The notes under the pieces: generated by a model
Told to the model about the DNA's origin: nothing
The model's input: only the letters and a program-made list of their open reading frames with translations
The model's database searches: none
Translations under genes and position numbers: made by a program
Part shown: in pieces, positions 18,371 to 27,722 of the stretch
How positions within the stretch are numbered: position 1 is the stretch's first letter
Layout: every line of letters begins with the position of its first letter
NCBI GenBank assembly: GCA_016789785.1
Contig: JAEUQE010000001.1
Location: 45,958 to 109,957, forward strand
DNA from: Bryobacterales bacterium
GTDB lineage: Bacteria; Acidobacteriota; Terriglobia; Bryobacterales; Bryobacteraceae
Direction: 5' to 3'
DNA length: 64,000 nucleotides

Positions 18371-19315
18371 TTACGCGCGATGAAGCGCCGCAAGCCGAAC
18401 AGGATCAAGCCAGCGGCGATACTCTTCGCGTTCACCGCGCGCAACTGAATTGTAGATCCTTCGCAGATCGTTGGAAATGGGTCCCACCAGTCCATGGCCG
18501 ATCAGGTGATGATCAATCTGGGTGATTGGAGCGATCTCGACCGCGGTACCCGTGAAGAAAGCCTCTTCACACTGATACAACTCGGAACGGTCAATCGAGC
18601 GCTCTACGGTGTCAATGTGCAGTTCCCGCGCCGCAAGTTCCATCACCGTTTCGCGTGTGATGCCCTCCAGAATGTTGTCACTCGGCGGCGGAGTGACCAG
18701 CTTGCCATGCTTCACGACGAAGAGATTGCACGTCGCGCCCTCCACCACATGGCCCGATTCATTGAGGAAGATCGCTTCGTCGAAGCCATTGCGATGTGCC
18801 TCGTCCGTGGCGAGCGCGCTGTTCACATACGCCCCACAGATCTTGCCTCGTGCCGGAATCGCGTTGTCCTCAACGCGCCGCCACGACGAGACACCAGCAT
18901 GAATCCCCTTCGAACTGTCGATGTACACGCCAAACGGCAATCCGATGATCGCGATCGCATAGTGATCATCCGGGCGCACACCGATCCTTGGCGAGGACCG
19001 GTAGGCGAGCGGACGAAGATAGATATCGGTTTGAAACTCATTGCGGCGCACCAGTTCGGCGGTCACGTCGCACAGCTCTGCTTCCGTGTGAGCCAGATCC
19101 ATGTGCAGCAGGCCACAGTTCAGTTTCCACCTGCGGTAGTGATCGGCGGTGCGAAAGAGGAACATCTCGTGCCTCTCTTCGGACCAATAGCCGCGGATCC
19201 CTTCGAACACGCCTGTGCCGTAGTGCAACGCATGCGTGAGGATGCTGATCTTCGCATCGGACAAAGGAACGAAACGGTCATTGAAGAAAACGATCGGGTT
19301 CTCGTGCGGAGACAT
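18371..19315 (-). CDS. ilvE: branched-chain amino acid aminotransferase
   Basis: A 314-residue class IV PLP aminotransferase of the branched-chain type. Visible features are FNDRFVPLSDAKISILTHALHYG near the N-terminus, the RPLAYRSS block, AKICGAYVNSALATDEA-like text with the PLP lysine (RGKICGAYVNS), EGATCNLFVV, and the C-terminal FFTGTAVEIAPI. It interconverts valine, leucine or isoleucine with the matching 2-oxo acid using glutamate/2-oxoglutarate. The ATG at 19315 is preceded by GGAGG at proper spacing. It lies 4 bp after the fused oxidoreductase beta-gamma gene, which would take its keto acids onward. The role as a degradation enzyme here is inferred from context. Confidence 0.94.
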   Translation of the reverse strand: MSPHENPIVFFNDRFVPLSDAKISILTHALHYGTGVFEGIRGYWSEERHEMFLFRTADHYRRWKLNCGLLHMDLAHTEAELCDVTAELVRRNEFQTDIYLRPLAYRSSPRIGVRPDDHYAIAIIGLPFGVYIDSSKGIHAGVSSWRRVEDNAIPARGKICGAYVNSALATDEAHRNGFDEAIFLNESGHVVEGATCNLFVVKHGKLVTPPPSDNILEGITRETVMELAARELHIDTVERSIDRSELYQCEEAFFTGTAVEIAPITQIDHHLIGHGLVGPISNDLRRIYNSVARGEREEYRRWLDPVRLAALHRA

Positions 19316-19319
19316 GAAA

Positions 19320-20750
19320 CTACCTCCTTCCCGCACAAACCGACTGGCCGCGCTCAATCGCGCGCAGATCCAGTGCGAATAACTTCTCGGACTTCACATG
19401 ATTGTGCAACGCATGCGAAACCGCGTCCGGCGGCAGAGAGCGCGTTGCTTCCAGAAACGTTCCAAGGGCCACCATGTTGGCGACACGGGGCTCGGTCAAC
19501 TCATCCGCCATCTTCGTGAAGGGAACGGCAACCATATCGAGGTCCAGGCGGCGGCAATCCTGTGGAATCGCCTCACCGTTATAGAAGACCGCGCCTCCCG
19601 TCTCCACGCTGCCTACAAACTTCCGCAGCGACGGCTCATTCAAGGCGATCAGATGAGTGGGAGAGGACACGACGGGCGAGTCCACGTCTCCGCTGCACAG
19701 CCGTACACTACAGTTCGACGTGCCCGAGCGCATTTCCGGTCCATACGAGGGCAGCCATGAGACGTTCAGCCCCGCATGCATTCCCGCCTCGGCGATCACT
19801 TCGCCAAGAAGCAGCACTCCCTGTCCCCCGAAGCCGGCTACCTTCAGCCGTACGTTTACCGGGCCGGCGCAGGCCACTGATGCCGGAGGCCCGGAGTAGT
19901 GATTCGTGGTGCCAAGCAGCGCGGGCACATCCTCCACCGGCATAGGATCCGCGGGCTTCGGCCGAGGCGTAGCCTTCTTGATCCGGTCACACAAGACGCC
20001 CAGCGGAAACACTGAGGCAAGCTCGTCCCGGACCCGCTTCTGCGCTTCCACGGGACTCAGCTTCCACACAGTCGGACAAGGGGAGAGGATTTCGATGAAC
20101 GAGAATCCGAGGCCCTTCACCTGCGCTTCCATCGCACGCTTGATCGCGCGCCACGCGGCTGTGATCTGCTTGCCGTTGCCGAGAGCGACTCGCTCGACAT
20201 ACACGGGTGCTTCGAGGTTGGCGATCAACTCGGCCATGCGAAGCGGATAGCCCTCGTTGTAGGCGCTACGTCCGAATGGGGTGGTGGTGCTTTTCGTCTC
20301 AAGCGGAGTGGTGGGCGCGGCCTGGCCGCCGGTCATGCCATAGATCGCGTTGTTCACGAAGAACACCGTGATGGGCTCACCGCGGTTGGCCGCATGAATG
20401 ATCTCCGCGGTGCCGATCGCGGCCAAATCGCCATCGCCCTGATAGCTGACCACGACACTATCCGGCCGCGTGCGCTTCACGGCGGTCGCAACGGCCGAGG
20501 CGCGGCCATGCGCGGCTTGCACGTGGCCCGTATCAAAGTAGTAATACGCGAACACCGAGCACCCAACCGGGCTCACGAAGATCGTGCGGTCCTGGATGCC
20601 GAGCTCATCAATCACGCGCGCGATCAGCTTATGCAGCGTCCCGTGTCCGCAACCCGGACAGTAATGTGTCGAGCCCGGCGATTCCGCTTTCCGCTCAAAT
20701 ACCGGGTAGAAGCTCTTGGCGCGGCCTTGCGCTAGTACATAGCCATCCAT
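19320..20750 (-). CDS. 2-oxoacid:ferredoxin oxidoreductase, fused beta (TPP) and gamma subunits
   Basis: A 476-residue fusion. Residues about 1-255 are the thiamine-diphosphate beta subunit: CPGCGHG (Cys31, Cys34, 4Fe-4S ligands), GDGD at 105-108 and NN at 133-134 for TPP-Mg binding, and a further [11 protein letters not shown] motif. A proline-rich linker leads to the gamma domain (about 298-476) starting [16 protein letters not shown], with [16 protein letters not shown]. In archaeal enzymes of the 2-ketoisovalerate type (VOR) these are separate chains. The ATG at 20750 overlaps the alpha gene by 19 bp. With the alpha and ferredoxin subunits it would oxidatively decarboxylate 2-oxo acids to acyl-CoA and reduced ferredoxin. 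Confidence 0.93.
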   Translation of the reverse strand: MDGYVLAQGRAKSFYPVFERKAESPGSTHYCPGCGHGTLHKLIARVIDELGIQDRTIFVSPVGCSVFAYYYFDTGHVQAAHGRASAVATAVKRTRPDSVVVSYQGDGDLAAIGTAEIIHAANRGEPITVFFVNNAIYGMTGGQAAPTTPLETKSTTTPFGRSAYNEGYPLRMAELIANLEAPVYVERVALGNGKQITAAWRAIKRAMEAQVKGLGFSFIEILSPCPTVWKLSPVEAQKRVRDELASVFPLGVLCDRIKKATPRPKPADPMPVEDVPALLGTTNHYSGPPASVACAGPVNVRLKVAGFGGQGVLLLGEVIAEAGMHAGLNVSWLPSYGPEMRSGTSNCSVRLCSGDVDSPVVSSPTHLIALNEPSLRKFVGSVETGGAVFYNGEAIPQDCRRLDLDMVAVPFTKMADELTEPRVANMVALGTFLEATRSLPPDAVSHALHNHVKSEKLFALDLRAIERGQSVCAGRR

Positions 20751-21820
20751 GACCGGTCCTCCTCTCGCATTGCCTGAGGCGCAATCGACATCGCGTAGTC
20801 CGTGATTTCTTCCGTGGTGGGGATGTTGCCACCGAGCCGTGAGAAGAACTCGACCGGCCGGCGGCCTTCCACGGCCAGACGAACATCCTCGATCATCTGC
20901 CCCGTGCTCATTTCCACCACCAGGAACTGTTTCGCACTCCGGCACAGACGCCGGATCTCCGCGGTTGGGAACGGATAGAGCGTGATGGGCCGCAAAAGCC
21001 CCGCCTTCACACCTCGCAATCTCATGCGATCGACCACTGCCTTCAGAATCCGGGCAACAATCCCGTAGCCTACCAGCACGACGTCCGCGTCTTCGGTCTT
21101 CCAGTTCTCCCACCGCACTTCGATCTGCGCCCGCTGATACTTCGCTTCAAGCTGGCGGATATGCTGTTCGAGTTCGTCATTCAGCAGACTGATCGATGTC
21201 GCCAGATTCCGTCGCGTCTCCGGTGTGCCGGCCACCGCCCAGGCGGGGAGTTCGTGTTTGTGCGCGACCGGAGGAAGCACCACCGGCTCCATCATCTGTC
21301 CCACACAACCGTCCGCCATCACGACCACCGGATTCCGGTACCGGTCCGCGAGATCAAACGCGAGCATCGTCAGCTCGGCCATCTCCTGCACGCTGGCCGG
21401 CGCCAGTACGAGATTGCGATAGCAGCCGTGCCCGCCACCCTTCACGATCTGGAAGTAGTCACTCTGCTCCGGGCTGATGTTTCCAAGACCCGGTCCCCCT
21501 CGAGTGATATCGGCGATGACACAAGGGAGTTCGGCGCCGGCCAGATAGCTGAATCCCTCCTGCATGAGACTGATTCCCGGACCGCTGGATGCGGTCATCA
21601 CGCGTGCCCCCGTGGCCGCCGCGCCGTACACCATGTTGATGGCCGCTACCTCGCTCTCCGCCTGGAGGAACACCCCACCCACCAGCGGCATCAGGTAAGA
21701 CGCCGCTTCCGCGATCTCACTTGCCGGGGTGATCGGATATCCGAAGAACGCCCGGCATCCGGCTAGTACCGCGCCCTTCATGAGCGCTTCATTGCCCTTC
21801 ATGAGAACAGGAGTTGACAT
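20732..21820 (-). CDS. 2-oxoacid:ferredoxin oxidoreductase alpha subunit (VorB-like)
   Basis: A 362-residue pyrimidine-binding (alpha) subunit. Key blocks are [27 protein letters not shown], the conserved [32 protein letters not shown], and [11 protein letters not shown]. The last third is the transketolase C-terminal-like domain ([20 protein letters not shown]). The best match by memory is the 3-methyl-2-oxobutanoate dehydrogenase VorB group, which fits a branched-chain substrate, but 2-oxoglutarate (KorA) enzymes are close relatives. It is 12 bp downstream of the ferredoxin subunit and overlaps the beta-gamma gene. Confidence 0.93.
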   Translation of the reverse strand: MSTPVLMKGNEALMKGAVLAGCRAFFGYPITPASEIAEAASYLMPLVGGVFLQAESEVAAINMVYGAAATGARVMTASSGPGISLMQEGFSYLAGAELPCVIADITRGGPGLGNISPEQSDYFQIVKGGGHGCYRNLVLAPASVQEMAELTMLAFDLADRYRNPVVVMADGCVGQMMEPVVLPPVAHKHELPAWAVAGTPETRRNLATSISLLNDELEQHIRQLEAKYQRAQIEVRWENWKTEDADVVLVGYGIVARILKAVVDRMRLRGVKAGLLRPITLYPFPTAEIRRLCRSAKQFLVVEMSTGQMIEDVRLAVEGRRPVEFFSRLGGNIPTTEEITDYAMSIAPQAMREEDRSWMAMY

Positions 21821-21832
21821 GGATGATCTCCC

Positions 21833-22051
21833 TTATGCGGCCAGCCGGAACACGCTGATCGCGCCCGGCTCCGGACAGACAAAGAAGCAGATTCCGCACC
21901 CCGTGCAACCGGAGCCGGCATAGACAGCAGGATGATAGCCCGAGTGGTTCAACCGCTCGGAAAGAATGAGCGCTTTCGGCGGGCAGGCTTCCACGCACAA
22001 CCCGCATCCCTTGCATTCCTCTTCACGTACCTCGATATTGCCCCGGTCCAT
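21833..22051 (-). CDS. 2-oxoacid:ferredoxin oxidoreductase delta subunit, 2[4Fe-4S] ferredoxin
   Basis: A 72-residue ferredoxin with two classical cluster motifs, [12 protein letters not shown] and [12 protein letters not shown]. It carries electrons from the catalytic TPP subunit to a soluble ferredoxin. It sits between the CoA-transferase gene (12 bp upstream) and the alpha subunit gene (12 bp downstream), the standard place for the delta subunit. The ATG and length are normal for the family. Confidence 0.95.
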   Translation of the reverse strand: MDRGNIEVREEECKGCGLCVEACPPKALILSERLNHSGYHPAVYAGSGCTGCGICFFVCPEPGAISVFRLAA

Positions 22052-22063
22052 GGCTTGCTCTCC

Positions 22064-23404
22064 TCACGAGTTCGTTGACGACGTCGCCGCAACCGGCGAA
22101 TGGTTGGTCTCCAGGAAGTGCGCCTTCCGCGCAAAGTCTTCCAACTCCTTGCGGAACTTCGGGTCCGCAATCGCGATGAGCGCTTCCGCGCGCTGGCGAA
22201 TGGTTTTGCCATGCAGATCGGCAATGCCGTGCTCGGTGACGACGTAGTGCACGTCGGCGCGCGAGGTCACCACGCCGGCGCCTGGTGTGAGCACCGGCTT
22301 GATCCGCGAGATCGCCCCGTTCTTTGCGGTGGCCGGCAGTGCGATCACCGGCACGCCGCCGCGGGAACGGGCTGCGCCGCGCACGAAATCCACTTGGCCG
22401 CCGAAGCCCGAATAGGGCTGTGTGCCGATGGAATCCGAACACACCTGGCCTGTGAGATCCACTTCGATGGCCGAATTCACGGCCACCATCCTGTCGTTGC
22501 GGGAAATGATGAACGGATCGTTCGTGTAGGAGATGGGATGGAACTCAAACAGCGGATTGTCGTGCACAAAATGGAACAGCCTCTGCGTCCCGAGCACGAA
22601 CCCCGCTACCAGCTTGCCAGGATGAAGATTCTTGCGGCGCCCGTTCATGACGCCGCTCTCGATCAGATCGATCACGCCGTCCGAGAACATCTCCGTGTGC
22701 AAACCCAGATCGCGATGTCCGCCCAGACAGTGAAGCACCGCATTCGGAATCCCGCCGATACCCAACTGCAGCACGGCGCCATCGGGAATCAGGCTCGCCA
22801 CGTGCTTCGCGATGCGCTCGTGCAGCGGGCTGAATGGCTCAGGGTGCATCTCCAGCAGCGGATGTGACGTCTCCACCACCGCCGTCACCTCACTTACGTG
22901 AAGGAACGTGTCGCCATGGGTCCGCGGCATTTGATCATTCACTTCCGCGATGACATAGCGGGCATTCCGCGCCGCATTCAGCGTGCAGTCGACTCCCAGG
23001 CCCAGACTGAGATAACCGTGATCGTCTGGCGGGGTCGCCTGCAGCAGCACTCCATCCAGCGGCAGCGCGCCGCTCGAAAACAGACTCTCAATCTCACTCA
23101 GGAAGATGGGTGTGTAGTCCGCGTAGCCTTTCGCAATCGCGTCACGAACGTTGCCGCCAATGAAAAGAGAATTGGCGCGAAAGGCGGGCGCATACTCGGG
23201 GCGCACATAGTCGGCGCCGCCGAAAGTGGCCATGTGGACAAGTTCCACATCCTCCAGCTCCGGTGCGCGGCGCTCCAGAGCGCGGACCAGGGTCTCGGGC
23301 GTCGCGCATCCCGGCTGGATGTATACGCGATGGCCCGACTCAACGAACGTTACGGCTGCATCGGCCGGATGGGTAATCCGGCGATAGCGGTCTTGCCAGG
23401 ACAT
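22064..23404 (-). CDS. acetyl-CoA hydrolase/CoA-transferase family protein
   Basis: A 446-residue CoA-transferase of the 4-hydroxybutyrate/acetyl-CoA transferase type. It shows the N-terminal Rossmann-like half (GHRVYIQPGCATPETLV), the central LQLGIGGIPNAVLHCL glycine motif that binds CoA, and a C-terminal half with the catalytic glutamate (YVVTEHGIADL). Such enzymes move CoA between acyl-CoA and acetate or another acid. As the first gene of the operon it could recover acetyl-CoA or release branched acids formed by the adjacent keto-acid oxidoreductase. I used the ATG at 23404 (GGAG eight bases upstream); a TTG start would add 15 residues. Confidence 0.92.
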   Translation of the reverse strand: MSWQDRYRRITHPADAAVTFVESGHRVYIQPGCATPETLVRALERRAPELEDVELVHMATFGGADYVRPEYAPAFRANSLFIGGNVRDAIAKGYADYTPIFLSEIESLFSSGALPLDGVLLQATPPDDHGYLSLGLGVDCTLNAARNARYVIAEVNDQMPRTHGDTFLHVSEVTAVVETSHPLLEMHPEPFSPLHERIAKHVASLIPDGAVLQLGIGGIPNAVLHCLGGHRDLGLHTEMFSDGVIDLIESGVMNGRRKNLHPGKLVAGFVLGTQRLFHFVHDNPLFEFHPISYTNDPFIISRNDRMVAVNSAIEVDLTGQVCSDSIGTQPYSGFGGQVDFVRGAARSRGGVPVIALPATAKNGAISRIKPVLTPGAGVVTSRADVHYVVTEHGIADLHGKTIRQRAEALIAIADPKFRKELEDFARKAHFLETNHSPVAATSSTNS

Positions 23405-23639
23405 GTTTCGTCTCCGTAACACCTCCTGCAAGTGGTGTTCCACCTTCAAAGACTCGGTAGCGTTCGAAAGTGCGTCGTGGAATCAGTCACTTAGGCATCC
23501 CGGCTAGCGTCTTACAAAACGCCTGCGAAAAAGTACGATTCCGCATGGCTCTTTTCCCCCAACTGGGGCATTTGAGCCTATCGCGGTAGACTATCGAAAG
23601 CTGGCGTTTTCAGTGCCAGGCCGATATTCTCAACCAACC

Positions 23640-24494
23640 ATGAAACTCCTGACCTTCGAGTATGATGGACGCCTGCACGCCGGTGTCCTAACCACCACCG
23701 GAATCGTGCCCGTGGAGGAGATCAATGCCGTACACGGGACCCGCGTCCCGAACGGCCTCCTCGAGATCATCCAGCAGGACTGTGCGCGCGAACTCAACGT
23801 CACCAATGTCCCGGCTCTTCCGCTTGATGCGGTGAGCCCGCGGCTTCCCTACCCGGTTCCTCCCAAGATCTGGTGTATCGGTCTCAACTACCTTTCTCAC
23901 GCCGAGGATATCAACGCAGTCCAACCCGAGGAGCCCGGCAGCTTCATGAAGCCGGCCTCGTGTCTCTTTCAACCTGGTGGCGACATCGTGCTGCCGCCGC
24001 CCGAAGTTTCCGACGATGTGGATGCGGAAGGCGAACTCGGCGTCGTTATCGGCAAGCGCTGCCGCTTCGTTCCCGCCGAGCATGTTCGTGATGTGATCTT
24101 TGGTTACACGACCACTCTGGACCTCACTGCACTGGACGTCTTGCGCAAGAACCCGCGCTATCTGACGAGGTCGAAGTCGATTGACACGTTCTTTAGCTTC
24201 GGCCCTGTCATCATCACTGCAGATGAGATTCCAGACGTCGAAAGCCTCGAGGTCATCACTGAGCACAATGACGGCATCTGTTCCCGCGACTTTGTGAAGC
24301 ACATGAAAACAAGACCTTTCGAGCTCGTGCGCTTCCACAGCGACTTCTTCACGCTGGATCCTGGCGACCTGATCTCCACGGGCTGCCCCAAGGGTGCTCG
24401 TATCAAACCGGGTGACCGTGTCCGCGCCCGTATCGACGGAATCGGAACACTCAGTGCCAATGTGACACAAGGCCGTCGAACGCCGGTCTACTAA
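23640..24494 (+). CDS. fumarylacetoacetate hydrolase (FAH) family protein
   Basis: A 284-residue FAH-family protein. The core starts at KIWCIGLNYLSHAED and includes the metal-binding acids in DAEGELGVVIGK, then FGYTTTLDLTALD and a terminal GDRVRARIDGIGTLSANV. The N-terminal part (MKLLTFEYDGRLHAGVL) is the short lid found in bacterial members. Substrates range over acylpyruvates, 2-oxo-hepta-dioates and ureidoglycolate-like acids, so a specific one cannot be named. It is the first of a plus-strand run with an SDR and an aldo/keto reductase, suggesting a small catabolic operon. Its stop region contains a 14-bp tandem duplication. Confidence 0.93.
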   Translation: MKLLTFEYDGRLHAGVLTTTGIVPVEEINAVHGTRVPNGLLEIIQQDCARELNVTNVPALPLDAVSPRLPYPVPPKIWCIGLNYLSHAEDINAVQPEEPGSFMKPASCLFQPGGDIVLPPPEVSDDVDAEGELGVVIGKRCRFVPAEHVRDVIFGYTTTLDLTALDVLRKNPRYLTRSKSIDTFFSFGPVIITADEIPDVESLEVITEHNDGICSRDFVKHMKTRPFELVRFHSDFFTLDPGDLISTGCPKGARIKPGDRVRARIDGIGTLSANVTQGRRTPVY

Positions 24495-24507
24495 CGCCGG
24501 TCTACTA
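24480..24507 (+). repeat. 14-bp perfect tandem duplication at a stop codon
   Basis: The unit ACGCCGGTCTACTA occurs twice in tandem (24480-24493 and 24494-24507), covering the last codons and stop of the FAH gene. The reading frame ends in the first copy, so the second is untranslated. This looks like recent slippage. Confidence 0.9.
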
Positions 24508-24525
24508 ACGCTGAGGAGAGCCACC

Positions 24526-25305
24526 ATGGATTTGGGAATTCGAGGACGGAAAGCGATCGTCTGCGCGGCCAGCAAAGGGCTGGGACGCGCCTGTGCATTC
24601 TCGCTGGCGAGAGAAGGCGTGGCAGTGACCATCATCGCCCGGGGAGTCGAAGCCTTGGAACGAACCGCAGGCGAGATCCGCGACCAGACGCAAGCGCAGG
24701 TGACCGTTGTCTCCGCCGACATTACCACCCCGCAAGGCCGGGAGGCTGCACTGCGTGCCTGCCCCGAGCCCGACATCCTGGTCAATAATGCCGGCGGCCC
24801 TCCCCCGGGCGACTTCCGCGATTGGACTCGTGACCATTGGATCGCCGCCCTCGACGCCAACATGCTCACACCTATCGAACTGATCAAGGCAACCGTCGAT
24901 GGCATGATCGCCCGGCGTTTTGGCCGCATCGTCAACATCACCTCCAGCGCCGTGAAGCAACCCATCGACATCCTCGGGCTCTCCAACGGCGCGCGCGCGG
25001 GGCTCACGGGCTTCGTGGCTGGAATCGCCCGCAAGACGGCCGGCCACAACGTCACCATCAACAACATGCTGCCTGGCCCCTTCGATACCGATCGTCTGCG
25101 GAGCAACCTTGCTGTGACCGCGAAGGCCGCCAATCGCACCGTGGAGGACGAAGCAGCCCGCCGCAAAGCGCTCAATCCCACTGGCCGATTCGGTGATCCC
25201 GCTGAATTCGGCGACCTCTGCGCTTACCTTTGCAGCATGCAAGCCGCCTACATCACAGGCCAGAATCTGCTCATCGACGGCGGCGCGTACCCGGGGACGT
25301 TCTGA
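24526..25305 (+). CDS. SDR family oxidoreductase lacking the canonical catalytic Tyr-Lys
   Basis: A 259-residue short-chain dehydrogenase/reductase fold. The cofactor loop reads CAASKGLGRACAF (atypical, no TGxxxGxG), NNAGG is kept, and a serine lies in NITSSAVKQP. Where YxxxK is expected the sequence has LSNGARAG (Leu and Arg in place of Tyr and Lys). The C-terminal TGQNLLIDGGAYPG is typical. A known subgroup called BKR-like SDR also lacks a perfect glycine motif and tetrad, so this is a family trait rather than damage. The ATG follows a GAGGAGAG site 31 bp after the FAH gene, and the stop overlaps the next gene's start (TGATG). Confidence 0.92.
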   Translation: MDLGIRGRKAIVCAASKGLGRACAFSLAREGVAVTIIARGVEALERTAGEIRDQTQAQVTVVSADITTPQGREAALRACPEPDILVNNAGGPPPGDFRDWTRDHWIAALDANMLTPIELIKATVDGMIARRFGRIVNITSSAVKQPIDILGLSNGARAGLTGFVAGIARKTAGHNVTINNMLPGPFDTDRLRSNLAVTAKAANRTVEDEAARRKALNPTGRFGDPAEFGDLCAYLCSMQAAYITGQNLLIDGGAYPGTF

Positions 25306-26231
25306 TGCTGCCCAAGCGCAAGTTCGGAAGACACGACTGCCAAGTGTCGATCCTCGCCATGGGCTGCGGCAACCGGCTCTACGCCGCCTATCGCGAGGAT
25401 GCCGGCGTCCAGGCACTCCAACTCGCGATCGACGGCGGCATCACGTACTTCGATACCGCGCAATCCTATGGCAAAGGTACCAGCGAATCGTGGGTGGGAC
25501 TTGCTGCCGAAGGCCGCCGGGAGCAGCTTTTCCTTGCCACGAAGACCATGGCCCGCGGCTATGACGAGGTGCTGCGCGAGTTCGAAGCCAGCCTCGCTCG
25601 GCTGCGCACCAGCTACGTCGATCTGTTCCACATCCACCACCTCATGTTCGAAGAGGATCTCCGCCGCATCGAGACGGAAGGCGCCCTCCGAGCCGTGGAA
25701 CAACTGCGCGATCAGAAAGCTGCGCGCTTCATCGGGATCACTTCTCACACCGACCCCGCCACGCTCGCGCTCGCACTCGATCGCCACGGTTTCGACGCAG
25801 TGCAGATGCCCCTCAACGCAGGTCTGCAAGGACGGAGTCCCGATGGCGAGGGATTCTGGAAGAAGACGGCTCCGGGCGCTCCCCGCGACTTTTTCGCCGA
25901 AGCACTTCCGCCCGTCCCGCATCCTGGTTCCAGCTTCGAAGACATCGCGCTTCCGGTGGCAGTTCGCCGCGGCATCGCCGTGATCGCGATGAAAGTTACG
26001 GCGCAGGATGGCCTTGCCGGTACGGGACGTGGGCGGGCCTCCGGCCGCGATTTGATCCGCTACAGTCTCTCGCTGCCAATCACGGTTGCCAGCGTGGGAA
26101 TGCCCAATCTCACGGTCCTGCGCGAGAACCTCGAAACGGCGCGCACTTTCGAGCCGATGCCGCCCGAAGAGATGCGCGCTCTCTCCTCACGGCTCGCCGA
26201 TGAAAACGGAGCAATCCAGGCAGCCATCTGA
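25305..26231 (+). CDS. aldo/keto reductase family protein
   Basis: A 308-residue protein with the aldo/keto reductase barrel and a complete tetrad: Asp50 and Tyr55 in YFDTAQSYG, Lys80 in LATKTM, and His111 in LFHIHHL. It should reduce a carbonyl with NAD(P)H. The start ATG overlaps the SDR stop as TGATG, implying translational coupling. The C-terminus lacks the long loop of the eukaryotic enzymes, as is usual in bacteria. The substrate is unknown; the FAH-SDR-AKR grouping suggests catabolism of a keto acid or sugar derivative. Confidence 0.92.
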   Translation: MLPKRKFGRHDCQVSILAMGCGNRLYAAYREDAGVQALQLAIDGGITYFDTAQSYGKGTSESWVGLAAEGRREQLFLATKTMARGYDEVLREFEASLARLRTSYVDLFHIHHLMFEEDLRRIETEGALRAVEQLRDQKAARFIGITSHTDPATLALALDRHGFDAVQMPLNAGLQGRSPDGEGFWKKTAPGAPRDFFAEALPPVPHPGSSFEDIALPVAVRRGIAVIAMKVTAQDGLAGTGRGRASGRDLIRYSLSLPITVASVGMPNLTVLRENLETARTFEPMPPEEMRALSSRLADENGAIQAAI

Positions 26232-26250
26232 AAAGCTATACTGACTCTCC

Positions 26251-26679
26251 ATGAAGCTTGTCATTCGCTGGGTGCTCCTGTTCTCACTCGCACTCGCTCT
26301 CACCGCGCAATCGGCCGAGGAGTTCATCCGTCAGGAACTCAAGCGCCAGATCGAGTGCTGGAACCGAGGCGACATCAAAGGCTTCATGGACGGCTATGAA
26401 GATTCGCCCAACACGCTCTTCGTCGGCAAGACGGTAACGCGCGGCCACGCACAGGTGCTGGCGAACTACATCAAGCGCTATCCGAGCAAGGAACACATGG
26501 GCACCACGACCTTCTCAGGCATTGAGGTGCGCATGCTGGGGTCCGACTATGCAACCGTGCTCGGAAACTGGAAGCTCGAGCGCCCGAAGGAGAAAGGTGG
26601 TGACACCGGGGGCGTCTTCACGCTGATTTTCCGCAAGACCGCGAAGGGTTGGAAGATCATCCAGGACCACACAAGCTGA
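26251..26679 (+). CDS. exported NTF2-like (SnoaL/DUF4440) protein
   Basis: A 142-residue product with signal peptide MKLVIRWVLLFSLALALTAQ followed by one NTF2-like cone fold. Landmarks are the helix IRQELKRQIECWNRGDIKGFMDGYE, the strand TLFVGKTVTRG, and the closing strand FRKTAKGWKIIQDHTS. Such domains bind small molecules or act as simple enzymes; no catalytic set can be assigned. It follows the aldo/keto reductase by 19 bp and is likely the last gene of that operon. It converges on the YhcG-like gene 11 bp downstream. Confidence 0.9.
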   Translation: MKLVIRWVLLFSLALALTAQSAEEFIRQELKRQIECWNRGDIKGFMDGYEDSPNTLFVGKTVTRGHAQVLANYIKRYPSKEHMGTTTFSGIEVRMLGSDYATVLGNWKLERPKEKGGDTGGVFTLIFRKTAKGWKIIQDHTS

Positions 26680-26690
26680 GCGCGGCTTGA

Positions 26691-27722
26691 TCAGTGAACT
26701 TCGTCTTTCTCCAACTCGGCCTCGATCTCCTCGATCGTCGGTAGACTTCCCTTGAGTTCCGCCGGCAACTTCTCCAGATGCCGGAACTCCGCGATGCCCA
26801 TTGGAGTTGCAGTGTTTCGAAGCGCGTACTCGACAACCAGATTCTTCTTGCTCTTGCACAGAATCAGGCCAATGCTCGGGTTGTCGCTTGGGTGCTTCAG
26901 CATGTCATCAATCGCGGCGAGGTAGAAGTTCATCTTACCGGCGTACTCGGGCTTGAACGGGCCAGTTTTCAGGTCGATGATGACGAAGCAACGAAGCTTC
27001 AAGTGGTAGAAGAGAAGATCCAGCCGATAGTCATCGCCAGCGATCTCAAGCGGGTACTGGCGACCAATGAACGCAAAGCCGATCCCAAGTTCCAGGAGAA
27101 ATTTCTGAATGTGCGCGATCAGGCCGGTTTCTAACTCGCGCTCATCGGCATCCTTCGAGAGCGTTAGGAAATCGAAGTTGTAGGGATCTTTCAAAAGCTG
27201 CTGGGCCAAGTCGGACTGAGGAGTTGGTAGAGCTTTGCTGAAGTTCGTTATCGCCTTTCCCTGTCGATGGTAAAGCCCGGCTTCAATCTGGATGACCAGG
27301 ACGTTTCGGCTCCAACCGTTTTCGACAGCAGCCCGGGCGTACCAGAGACGCTCCTCGGTGGGCTTTATCTTGTCGAGAATGATGCAGTTGTGGAACCACG
27401 GTAATTTTGCAGCAACCTGCTGCAAAATTGGTTCCTCCGGCCATGCTTCTGCGAAGGTTTTCATGTAGCCGAGGTTCCGTGGAGAGAGGCCCTGCATCTC
27501 GGGGAATTGGCTCTTGAGGTCCTTGGCCAATTTCGGAATGATCCCCTTGCCCCATCCTTCCTCATCCTGGCGTGCCAAGATCTCCTTTCCTATTCCCCAA
27601 TACAGCATCACCAACTCCTGGTTGACGGCGACGGCGGCACGAACCTGGGCCGTCTGAATCCGCTCCTTGACGCTCTTCAGGAGGGCGGCATACGACTGCG
27701 TACTGAGAGACCGATCTTGCAT
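26691..27722 (-). CDS. DUF1016 (YhcG-like) PD-(D/E)xK nuclease family protein
   Basis: A 343-residue protein with the two YhcG parts. The N-terminal DUF1016 helical domain reads AVNQELVMLYWGIGKEIL, GWGKGIIPKLAKDL and GLSPRNLGYMKTFAEAWP. The C-terminal PD-(D/E)xK nuclease domain has the acidic residue in YRLDLLFYH, the IDLKTG active-site core and the following KMNFYLAAID. The family is common on mobile and accessory DNA and is often linked to defence or recombination. The ATG at 27722 has a GAAGGAGT site; a TTG seven codons upstream is less likely. Codons are less GC-rich than those of flanking genes, and a non-coding stretch follows, suggesting acquisition. Confidence 0.93.
   Translation of the reverse strand: MQDRSLSTQSYAALLKSVKERIQTAQVRAAVAVNQELVMLYWGIGKEILARQDEEGWGKGIIPKLAKDLKSQFPEMQGLSPRNLGYMKTFAEAWPEEPILQQVAAKLPWFHNCIILDKIKPTEERLWYARAAVENGWSRNVLVIQIEAGLYHRQGKAITNFSKALPTPQSDLAQQLLKDPYNFDFLTLSKDADERELETGLIAHIQKFLLELGIGFAFIGRQYPLEIAGDDYRLDLLFYHLKLRCFVIIDLKTGPFKPEYAGKMNFYLAAIDDMLKHPSDNPSIGLILCKSKKNLVVEYALRNTATPMGIAEFRHLEKLPAELKGSLPTIEEIEAELEKDEVH

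Noticed and set aside
23590..23640. possible sigma54 -24 box (TGGCAC, minus strand) before the oxidoreductase operon
   Set aside because: No GC/TTGC -12 element occurs at the required spacing; the match is to one half only and is part of a short inverted repeat.
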